DNA of 5,088 nucleotides from JAAYZM01 sp964510785 (lineage in GTDB: Bacteria > Actinomycetota > Actinomycetes > Actinomycetales > Cellulomonadaceae): NCBI GenBank assembly GCA_964510785.1, contig CAZECM010000144.1:1-5088 (forward strand), given 5' to 3'. The notes below the pieces were generated by a model, which was given only the letters and a program-made list of their open reading frames with translations, ran no database searches and was not told where the DNA came from. Below, one piece after another: positions 1-5,088 of this stretch. A program made the position numbers and the translations under genes. The number at the start of each line of letters is the position of its first letter. Position 1 is the stretch's first letter.

Positions 1-206
1 CGCTGCGAGAGCTGGAACCCCGGCGCCTCGCCTCGCTGACCGATGCCGACCCGGCCGGCACCCGCGAACACCGGGCGCGTGACGAGGAACGGGGTGATGC
101 GGGACGCCAGCTCGGCGAAGGGCACCGCGCGGTCCACGAGGAAGTTCTCGTGGGTCCCGTACGTCGCTCCCTTGCCGTCGACGTTGTTCTTGTAGAGCAC
201 GACGTC
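1..206 (-). CDS. dop: Dop (Pup deamidase/depupylase), internal fragment in the wrong orientation
   Basis: Read on the minus strand from base 206 down to base 3, this stretch is open for 68 codons and encodes the middle of Dop. Two bases of the next codon remain at the edge. Visible family landmarks are LYKNNVDGKGATYGTHENF near its start, then TPFLVTRPVFAGAGRVGIG, and PGFQLSQ at its end. The related ligase PafA has KNNTDSAGNSYGCHEN at the matching place, so the GKGATYGTHE form points to Dop rather than PafA. Dop is a carboxylate-amine ligase-fold enzyme that removes Pup from proteins. No start codon is present: about 125 N-terminal residues, including the segment with the catalytic aspartate, lie outside the window. 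The strand is opposite to the C-terminal Dop piece beyond the gap. The two pieces are most likely one gene with this contig placed backwards. Confidence 0.9.
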
Positions 207-207
207 G

Positions 208-217
208 NNNNNNNNNN
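208..217. other. Assembly gap (10 N)
   Basis: Ten undetermined bases join two contigs. A run of exactly ten N is a common placeholder and need not reflect true gap length. Comparison with remembered Dop and PafA sequences suggests about 22 codons are interrupted between the FQLSQ end of the left piece and the RDEPHAD start of the right piece. That would mean about 60 missing bases once the left contig is reversed. Confidence 0.97.
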
Positions 218-1077
218 CCCGCGACGAGCCCCACGCCGACCCCGACCGGTGGCGCAGGCTCCACCTCATCATCGGCGACGCGAACTGCCTCGAGGTCGCG
301 ACCTACCTCAAGCTCGGCACGACCTCGCTCGTGCTGTGGCTCATCGAGCTGGGCTGCGTGGCGGAGCCGCTGCCCGGGGTGGCTGACGCCCTCGCCCGTA
401 TCGACGGGCTCGCGCTCGCCGACGCCGTCGCCGCGACGCGCGAGGTCAGCCACGACCTGACCCTCACGCGGCGCCTCGAGCTGGCGGACGGGCGTCGGCT
501 CACCGCGCTCGAGATCCAGCGCGAGTACCTCGAGGCGATCACCTCCGTCGGGATGCCCGCCGAGCACGACGCCGAGACGGCCGACGTGCTCGCCCGTTGG
601 GCCTCGCTGCTCGACCGGCTCGCCGTCGATCTCGCTTCGTGCGCCCGCGAGGTGGAGTGGCTCGCCAAGCTCCGCCTGCTCGAGGGGCTGCGACGCCGCG
701 ACCATCTCGAGTGGGGTCACGCCCGGCTCGCCGCCGTCGACCTGCAGTGGTCCGACCTGCGGCCTGAGCGCAGCCTCTTCCAGCGCCTCGTGCAGGCGGG
801 CGCCGTCGAGTCGCTCGTCGCACCCGGGGAGGTGGAGCAGGCGGTGTCGAACCCGCCGCGGGAGACGCGAGCCTTCTTCCGGGGTCGCGCGATCGCCCGC
901 TTCGGGCAGCAGATCTCCGCCGCGAGCTGGGACTCGATCGTCTTCGACATCCCGGGCGCACCGACCCTGCGTCGCGTGCCGATGCGTGACCCGTTGCGAG
1001 GCACTGCCGAGCACGTCGAGGTGCTCTTCGACGCCAGTGCCGATGCCACCGAGCTGCTCGCCGCGCTCGGCGGCTGA
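218..1077 (+). CDS. dop: Dop (Pup deamidase/depupylase), C-terminal part
   Basis: This is the C-terminal 285 residues of Dop, read in frame from base 220 to a TGA at 1075-1077, with two bases of a preceding codon at 218-219. It begins with RDEPHAD, followed by RRLHLIIGDAN and TYLKLGTTSLVL, the nucleotide/metal-binding core motifs shared by Dop and PafA. Later come REVSHDLTL, the LDIQREY-like LEIQREYLE, WVAKLRL-like EWLAKLRLLEG and VDLQWSDLRPE. The tail contains SWDSIVFDIPG and RRVPMRDPLRGT, which are characteristic of Dop and not PafA. The enzyme cleaves the isopeptide bond between Pup and lysine and, in species whose Pup ends in Gln, also deamidates it. No frameshift is seen. An apparent GTG start at 331 lies inside a conserved motif and is not a real start. 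An estimated 125 missing N-terminal residues, plus 68, about 22 and 285, gives about 500, the usual Dop length. Confidence 0.93.
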
Positions 1078-1080
1078 CGA

Positions 1081-2577
1081 CTACGGGCCGTCCCTGGGGG
1101 AGGCGACGGGCTCGTCGTCCTCGGGGAAGTGACCCGAACCGTCGGACCGGTACGTCCCCGGGGTGCCGAGCTCCCACCGGCCCAAACCCGACCTGTCCAC
1201 GCGCCATCGCATCGGGATGCGGGCGTCCTCGATCCACTGGTTGTGAAAGGAGCACACGAGCGCACCTTCCGAGACGCGGGTCTTGCCGCCGTCGGCCCAG
1301 CGCTGTACGGCGTGGTGGATCTGGCTGATCGAGGCGGGTGCGCCACAGCCCGGCCACACGCACGTCCGGTCGCGGGCCACGACGGCGCGTCGCAGGTGCC
1401 CCGAGAAGGTCCGTCTCGTACGGCCGACATCGATGACCTGCGAGTCCGGGTCCATGACGACCCGCGTGACCTCGCAGTCCGTAGCGATGCGGCGCAGGAC
1501 CTCGCGAGGGATCGGCCCGGTGCGGTCCTCCCACTCGGCGGGCGGCGCACCGACCAGAGCGAAGAGATCGACGGGTCGCTTCGTCCCACCACCACCGCTG
1601 CACGGCCGGTGGAGCAGGTCGTGCAGCTCGGTGAGGGTGACGTGGACGGACAGGTGAGGCCGGACCGAGCCGATCTTTCCGGTCAGTCCCTTGTCCAGGA
1701 CGAGACGTGCGAGTCCGGCCAGGGCACCGGCGCGGCGCTGGGGCACGGTACGGGTATCACCCGCGGGCGGCGTCCCCGTCACGGCGTGGATGGCGGTCTT
1801 GACGAGCTGACCGTGCTCCGTCGTGAGAAAGCCGGACAGGTGGTAGCCGCCCGTCGTGGCGGAGAGCTTGAGGTATTCCCGGGTGATCGCTTCGCGATAC
1901 CCCCGCTCGTCCGCCTCGGGGTCGACCACGTGCGCGAAGCGGCGGGTGAGTCGCTGGAAGCTTGCGAGGGAGTGTCCGCGTGCGAGCTCGATCAGCGCGC
2001 GCTCGCCCGTGACCTGGGTCGCGGACCCGTCGGCCCCGGGCGCGATGCCCGGGACGTCGAAGAGCTCACCGAGAGCGGCCGTGCGCTCGGGTGTGTTCGC
2101 CGTGTTCGCGATGGCGATCGCGTCCGCCGTCGTGATGGCGCCCTGGCGCGCAGCCTCGGCCGTCTCGCCAAGTGTGTCCCGCAGCACGGACGCGGTCCCT
2201 GCCTGGACGGTGGCGACGGGGAAGGGGACGCGATGGGTGCCGGCGACCCACGAGCGGAAGGATCGGTAGCCGGCACCGAGCCACGCACCCGTCCCCTCGA
2301 CCCGACCGAGCCAGCCGAGACGCTGTGCGGTGAGCCGGTCCGTGGTGCGTGAGACGCGCAGCGAGGCCTCTGCCGCCGTCGGGCCGTCGAGCTCGGAGGG
2401 ATCGGTGTCCGTGATCTGGTCCACCAGGGACTCGAGCGCCGCGAGCATCGAGGTGAGGTTGCCCACGGAGCCGCGTCCAGCGGCCTCGCCGTCGTCGCGA
2501 CCGTCGCCGAGCCCGAACCCGCTGTCGCGCTCGCCGCGCTCTCGCTCGCCTCCCGCCGCACCGTTCCCCTTGAGCAC
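1081..2577 (-). CDS. DUF222 / HNH endonuclease-domain protein (13E12-repeat family)
   Basis: A 498-residue protein on the minus strand, starting at GTG 2575-2577 and ending in TAG at 1081-1083. This start is chosen because AGGAGG (2586-2591) sits 8 bases upstream; the frame stays open to an ATG at 2716-2718, but that extension has no such site. Residues about 10-40 are Gly/Glu/Arg-rich and probably disordered. A helical DUF222 region covers about 45-330. The HNH domain covers about 402-452: Cys406 and Cys411 (CVWPGC), His421-His422 followed by W427 and GG, then Cys442 and His445 (VCSFHN). The central Asn usually found five residues before the last Cys is Glu437. Family members are abundant in actinobacterial genomes and presumed nucleases; their biological role is unsettled. 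The gene lies opposite to the proteasome genes, between dop and pup, with its stop 3 bases from the dop stop. No repeats or transposase flank it in this window. Confidence 0.88.
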   Translation of the reverse strand: MLKGNGAAGGERERGERDSGFGLGDGRDDGEAAGRGSVGNLTSMLAALESLVDQITDTDPSELDGPTAAEASLRVSRTTDRLTAQRLGWLGRVEGTGAWLGAGYRSFRSWVAGTHRVPFPVATVQAGTASVLRDTLGETAEAARQGAITTADAIAIANTANTPERTAALGELFDVPGIAPGADGSATQVTGERALIELARGHSLASFQRLTRRFAHVVDPEADERGYREAITREYLKLSATTGGYHLSGFLTTEHGQLVKTAIHAVTGTPPAGDTRTVPQRRAGALAGLARLVLDKGLTGKIGSVRPHLSVHVTLTELHDLLHRPCSGGGGTKRPVDLFALVGAPPAEWEDRTGPIPREVLRRIATDCEVTRVVMDPDSQVIDVGRTRRTFSGHLRRAVVARDRTCVWPGCGAPASISQIHHAVQRWADGGKTRVSEGALVCSFHNQWIEDARIPMRWRVDRSGLGRWELGTPGTYRSDGSGHFPEDDEPVASPRDGP

Positions 2578-2585
2578 CTCATCCA

Positions 2586-2591
2586 CCTCCT
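2586..2591 (-). promoter_or_regulatory. Ribosome binding site of the HNH gene
   Basis: The minus strand reads AGGAGG followed by TGGATGAG and then GTG, an 8-base spacing. This near-perfect Shine-Dalgarno site decides the start at 2577 over the upstream in-frame ATG at 2718. Confidence 0.75.
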
Positions 2592-2757
2592 CTCCGAGCA
2601 GCCGTTCTGCTGATGCGGACAAACGTAGTGAAAGGGACTGACAACGCTGCGGGCGGTGTCGGCACCAGACGGCTCGGACGGGGCAGGAGTCGCAGTCCGG
2701 CCCGGTGGCGCATCCCATGCCGCATCACGTGGCGGACCCGCTGTCGGTGGGACGCAC

Positions 2758-2763
2758 TAGGCT
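2758..2763 (+). promoter_or_regulatory. Candidate -10 element for the pup operon
   Basis: TAGGCT matches the TANNNT pattern common in actinobacterial housekeeping promoters. It lies 37 bases before the pup ATG, which would give a leader of about 30 bases. Because the gene upstream of pup is divergent, pup needs its own promoter within 2578-2800, and this is the best candidate seen there. No good -35 hexamer is visible 16-19 bases upstream, so the call is tentative. Confidence 0.35.
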
Positions 2764-2789
2764 GAGACGCAGGCAGCAACTCGTTCCCC

Positions 2790-2795
2790 AGGAGG
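2790..2795 (+). promoter_or_regulatory. Ribosome binding site of pup
   Basis: AGGAGG lies 5 bases before ATG 2801. It fixes the pup start there and rules out the longer in-frame reading that begins at ATG 2717 or GTG 2705. Confidence 0.8.
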
Positions 2796-2800
2796 CACTC

Positions 2801-2989
2801 ATGGCCGAGCAGGAGCAGCGCAGGGTCGAGCGCGAGGAACCGGACGTCCCGGACACCCCCGCGCCCGTCGCGCCGTCGAACCAGGCCAGGGACGCCGAGG
2901 TCGACGCCCTCCTCGACGAGATCGACGACGTCCTCGAGTCGAACGCCGAGACCTTCGTGCGCGGGTTCGTGCAGAAGGGCGGCGAGTGA
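2801..2989 (+). CDS. pup: Prokaryotic ubiquitin-like protein Pup
   Basis: A 62-residue acidic protein, the usual Pup length (about 60-70). Its N-terminal half (MAEQEQRRVEREEP, then a Pro-rich stretch with SNQAR) is expected to be disordered and to initiate threading into the proteasomal ATPase. Residues about 31-57 (DAEVDALLDEIDDVLESNAE and following) form the conserved segment that binds the ARC/Mpa coiled coil. The C-terminus is FVQKGGE. Ending in Gly-Gly-Glu means the ligatable form is encoded directly; in mycobacteria Pup ends in Gly-Gly-Gln and must first be deamidated by Dop. PafA joins the side-chain carboxylate of this last Glu to substrate lysines. The gene is first in a same-strand operon; prcB begins 7 bases after its TGA. 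Its start is set by AGGAGG at 2790-2795. Confidence 0.97.
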   Translation: MAEQEQRRVEREEPDVPDTPAPVAPSNQARDAEVDALLDEIDDVLESNAETFVRGFVQKGGE

Positions 2990-2996
2990 TCCGCCG

Positions 2997-3830
2997 ATGA
3001 GCCACGAGAACACCGCCAGGCTGCCGGGTGCCTTCACGGCGCCGGGCACCTCGTCGTTCGTCGAGTTCCTCGCGGGGTACGCGCCGCACCTGCTCCCGGG
3101 GCACCGAGACCTGCCGGCGGGGGAGGTCCCCACCTTCCCTCATGCGACCACGATCGTCGCCGCGACGTTCGACGACGGGATCGTGATGGCGGGGGACCGC
3201 CGCGCCACGATGGGCGCGATGATCGCCCACCGCGAGATCGAGAAGGTCTTCCCGGCGGACGAGTACTCCGCCGTCGGCATCGCCGGCACGGCGGGCATCG
3301 CCGTCGAGCTCGTCCGACTCTTCCAGCTCGAGCTCGAGCACTACGAGAAGATCGAGGGCACGCTCCTCTCGCTCGACGGCAAGGCCAACCGGCTCGCCGC
3401 GATGATTCGGTCGAACCTCGGCCTGGCGATCCAGGGGCTCGCCGTCGTCCCCCTCTTCGCGGGTTTCGACCTCGATCGCGCACGGGGGCGGATCTTCTCG
3501 TACGACATCACGGGCGGGCGCTACGAGGAACGCGACTTCCACGCCGTCGGTTCCGGCTCGGTGTTCGCGCGCGGTTCGCTCAAGAAGCGTTGGCGTACCG
3601 GGCTTGCGGAGGACGACGCCGTCCGCACCACGGTCGAGGCGCTCGTCGACGCGGCCGACGACGACGCCGCGACGGGCGGCCCCGACACCCTGCGCCAGAT
3701 CTGGCCGATCGTCGTCACCGTGACGGCCGAGGGCTATCGGCGTGTGGCGGACGACGTGCTGCGCGACATGGTCGGCGACCTCGACTCGCTCCGACGGACC
3801 CAGGGGCAACGAGGAGGTGGTTCGTCGTGA
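2997..3830 (+). CDS. prcB: Proteasome subunit beta PrcB (precursor)
   Basis: A 277-residue precursor of the catalytic beta subunit of the 20S core; the chamber formed by two beta rings degrades pupylated proteins unfolded by ARC/Mpa. Residues 1-50 are the propeptide, and TTIVA at 51-55 is the mature N-terminus, so Thr51 is the predicted nucleophile. Asp67 (AGDRRAT) and Lys83 (EIEKVF) stand at mature positions 17 and 33, the standard catalytic partners. Further marks are GIAGTAGIAVELVRLF, HYEKIEG, LDGKANRLA and AVGSGSVFARGSLKKRW. The residue before Thr51 is Ala50, where actinobacterial PrcB normally has Gly. The mature chain would be 227 residues. The ATG at 2997 follows the pup stop by 7 bases and has only a weak Shine-Dalgarno (GGCGAG inside the end of pup), which suggests translational coupling. 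The last four bases overlap prcA. Confidence 0.97.
   Translation: MSHENTARLPGAFTAPGTSSFVEFLAGYAPHLLPGHRDLPAGEVPTFPHATTIVAATFDDGIVMAGDRRATMGAMIAHREIEKVFPADEYSAVGIAGTAGIAVELVRLFQLELEHYEKIEGTLLSLDGKANRLAAMIRSNLGLAIQGLAVVPLFAGFDLDRARGRIFSYDITGGRYEERDFHAVGSGSVFARGSLKKRWRTGLAEDDAVRTTVEALVDAADDDAATGGPDTLRQIWPIVVTVTAEGYRRVADDVLRDMVGDLDSLRRTQGQRGGGSS
3812..3817 (+). promoter_or_regulatory. Ribosome binding site of prcA
   Basis: AGGAGG inside the 3' end of prcB lies 9 bases before GTG 3827 and 15 before ATG 3833. The spacing favours GTG 3827 as the start. Confidence 0.7.
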
Positions 3831-4525
3831 GCATGCCGTTCTACGTCTCGCCCGAGCAGCTCATGAAGGACCGGGCGGACTTCGCGCGCAAGGGCATCGC
3901 GCGCGGGCGATCCGTCGTCGTCCTCGCCTACGACGACGGCATCGCGTTCGCGACCGAGAACGCCTCCCGGGCACTGCACAAGATCTCCGAGATCTACGAC
4001 CGCATCGCGTTCGCCGCCGTCGGGAAGTACAACGAGTTCGAGAATCTGCGGGTCGCGGGCGTGCGCTACGCGGACCTGCGGGGCTACTCCTACGACCGGG
4101 CGGACGTCAACGCGCGCGCCCTCGCGAACGCCTACGCCCAGACGCTCGGCACCGTGTTCACCACGGAGTCCAAGCCGCTCGAGGTGGAGCTCGTCGTCGC
4201 CGAGGTCGGGGCAGACCAGTCGACCGACCAGATCTACCGCCTGTCCTATGACGGCTCGGTCGCCGACGAGAAGGGTTTCGTGGTCATGGGGGGCCAGGCG
4301 GAAGAGCTCGGCGCCGTGGCCCAGGCCGGCTGGCGCGAGGGTCTCGACCTCGGCGAGGCGATGCGTCTCGCCGTCGAGGTCCTCGGCACGCAGGCCGACG
4401 GACCGGCCAAGGAGCTCGACACGAACCAGCTCGAGGTCGCGGTGCTCGACCGCAAGCGCCCGCGCCGGGCCTTCCGGCGGATCTCGCCCGCGGCTCTCGA
4501 CGCGTTGCTGGTGCGGGGGGACTGA
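3827..4525 (+). CDS. prcA: Proteasome subunit alpha PrcA
   Basis: A 232-residue alpha subunit, which forms the outer rings of the 20S core and gates substrate entry. It starts at GTG 3827, overlapping the prcB TGA by four bases (GTGA). The resulting N-terminus, (M)SMPFYVSPEQLMKDR, matches the length and form of other actinobacterial PrcA gates, and an AGGAGG lies 9 bases upstream. Landmarks are the H0-helix signature region ARKGIARGRSVVVLAY at about 20-35, YDRIAFAAVGKYNEFENLR, RGYSYDRADV, ALANAYAQTLGTVFT, and SYDGSVADEKGFVVMGG. The N-terminal nucleophile is absent, as expected for alpha. The C-terminus is basic, ending near RKRPRRAFRRISPAALDALL, and resembles the tail of mycobacterial PrcA. 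The frame stays open upstream to 3590, but that is overlap with prcB. Only one base separates its stop from pafA. Confidence 0.96.
   Translation: MSMPFYVSPEQLMKDRADFARKGIARGRSVVVLAYDDGIAFATENASRALHKISEIYDRIAFAAVGKYNEFENLRVAGVRYADLRGYSYDRADVNARALANAYAQTLGTVFTTESKPLEVELVVAEVGADQSTDQIYRLSYDGSVADEKGFVVMGGQAEELGAVAQAGWREGLDLGEAMRLAVEVLGTQADGPAKELDTNQLEVAVLDRKRPRRAFRRISPAALDALLVRGD
4515..4520 (+). promoter_or_regulatory. Probable ribosome binding site of pafA
   Basis: GGGGGG at the end of prcA lies 6 bases before GTG 4527. It is a purine-rich, anti-Shine-Dalgarno-compatible run rather than a canonical AGGAGG, and the one-base gap to the prcA stop would also allow coupled re-initiation. Confidence 0.5.
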
Positions 4526-4526
4526 C

Positions 4527-5088
4527 GTGGACCGGCGCATCTTCGGCCTCGAGACGGAGTACGGCGTCACCTGTGCCTCGGACTCGGGCCGAGGCCTGAG
4601 CGCGGACGAGGTCGCCCGCTACCTGTTCCGCAAGGTCGTCGCGTGGGGGCGCAGCTCGAACGTCTTCCTGCGCAACGGGGCGCGGCTCTACCTCGACGTC
4701 GGCTCCCACCCCGAGTACGCGACGGCCGAGTGCGACGACATCGCCCAGCTCATCGCGCACGACAGGGGCGGGGAACGGATCCTCGAGGGTCTCGTCGCCG
4801 ACGCCCAGCAGCGACTCGAGCACGAGGGAATCGACGGGCGCGTCCACCTCTTCAAGAACAACACCGACTCGGCGGGCAACTCCTACGGCTGCCACGAGAA
4901 CTACCTCGTGCGCCGCCAGGGTGACTTCGCCCGGCTCTCCGACGTCCTCGTGCCGTTCCTCATCACGCGCCAGGTGCTCACGGGCGCCGGCAAGGTGCTG
5001 ACGACCCCCCGCGGCACGATCTACTGCCTCTCGCAGCGCGCGGACCACATCTGGGAGGCGGTCTCGAGCGCGACGACCCGCTCGCGCC
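4527..5088 (+). CDS. pafA: Pup-protein ligase PafA (N-terminal part)
   Basis: The first 187 codons of PafA, cut off by the window end; the full enzyme is about 450-480 residues. PafA uses ATP to phosphorylate the C-terminal Glu of Pup and then forms an isopeptide bond with a substrate lysine. The start GTG 4527 gives (M)DRRIFGLETEYG, aligning with the start of mycobacterial PafA; Glu9 and Glu11 belong to the Mg-ATP site. VAWGRSSNVFLRNGARLYLD contains Asp57, in the place of the catalytic aspartate, followed by HPEYATAEC. FKNNTDSAGNSYGCHENYL at about 109-127 is the form specific to PafA and distinguishes it from Dop. LITRQVLTGAGKV and YCLSQRADHIWEAVSSATTRSR follow. It lies one base after prcA, so it is probably co-transcribed with pup, prcB and prcA. 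In Mycobacterium tuberculosis pafA is instead separated from prcA by several genes. Confidence 0.96.
   Translation, partial: MDRRIFGLETEYGVTCASDSGRGLSADEVARYLFRKVVAWGRSSNVFLRNGARLYLDVGSHPEYATAECDDIAQLIAHDRGGERILEGLVADAQQRLEHEGIDGRVHLFKNNTDSAGNSYGCHENYLVRRQGDFARLSDVLVPFLITRQVLTGAGKVLTTPRGTIYCLSQRADHIWEAVSSATTRSR

Noticed and set aside
150..386. Plus-strand open frame that reads through the N run
   Set aside because: It crosses undetermined bases and is out of frame with both Dop pieces; there is no protein similarity.
1060..1119. GCCG/CGGC and GACGAC/GTCGTC inverted repeats around the dop and HNH-gene stops, as a possible terminator
   Set aside because: Stems are 4-6 base pairs, one has a loop over 30 bases, and there is no T-run on either strand. 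Such repeats are common by chance at this GC content.
539..1603. Minus-strand open frame of 354 codons spanning dop and the end of the HNH gene
   Set aside because: The translation is dominated by Arg, Ala and Pro, has no family motif, and crosses two genes supported by conserved motifs.
1129..2352. Long plus-strand open frame of 407 codons opposite the HNH gene
   Set aside because: It is antisense to a protein with clear DUF222 and HNH motifs. Its translation is Arg/Gly/Asp-rich with no recognisable domain, as expected of a shadow frame in high-GC DNA.
2618..2646. Less GC-rich patch with TTGTCA and TACGTT on the minus strand, a possible promoter of the HNH gene
   Set aside because: The two hexamers are only about 11 bases apart, too close for a sigma-70-type promoter, and no better-spaced pair was found. 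A promoter is likely in this region but cannot be placed.
2578..2718. 47-codon upstream extension of the HNH reading frame, Cys-rich at its start, from ATG 2718
   Set aside because: The AGGAGG at 2586-2591 points to GTG 2577. The extension has no ribosome binding site and a Cys-rich make-up unlike the family. It covers the region expected to hold the HNH gene's promoter.
3326..3342. CTCGAG/GAGCTC palindromic repeat inside prcB
   Set aside because: It encodes alternating Leu-Glu codons in a conserved helix of PrcB and needs no other explanation.

Overview
The window is high-GC (roughly 70% by eye) and carries the Pup-proteasome locus of an actinobacterium. The gene set dop, pup, prcB, prcA, pafA, with pafA directly behind prcA and a Pup ending in Gly-Gly-Glu, fits the Micrococcales (Cellulomonas-like relatives) better than Mycobacterium. 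The genus cannot be fixed from the sequence alone.

Layout. Bases 1-206 encode, on the minus strand, a 68-residue internal piece of Dop (depupylase). A 10-N assembly gap follows at 208-217. Bases 218-1077 encode, on the plus strand, the C-terminal 285 residues of Dop. The two pieces do not overlap and read as one protein if the left piece is turned around, so the scaffold is most likely mis-oriented at the gap. On the minus strand, at 1081-2577, lies a DUF222/HNH endonuclease gene (13E12-repeat type). Its stop codon is 3 bases from the dop stop. A 223-base divergent intergenic region (2578-2800) carries the start signals of the HNH gene and of pup. From 2801 the plus strand carries a tight four-gene operon: pup, prcB, prcA and the first 187 codons of pafA, which runs off the right edge.

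How the genes work together. PafA ligates the C-terminal Glu of Pup to lysines of target proteins. Tagged proteins are threaded by the ARC/Mpa ATPase (not in this window) into the 20S core made of PrcA (alpha) and PrcB (beta, catalytic). Dop removes Pup from substrates. Pup is encoded with Glu at its C-terminus, so it needs no deamidation by Dop before ligation. The HNH gene has no evident role in this pathway and looks like an insertion between dop and pup.

I find no previously undescribed system here. The points worth checking are the inverted dop fragments, the HNH insertion and its altered active-site motif, and an Ala in place of the usual Gly just before the catalytic Thr of PrcB.
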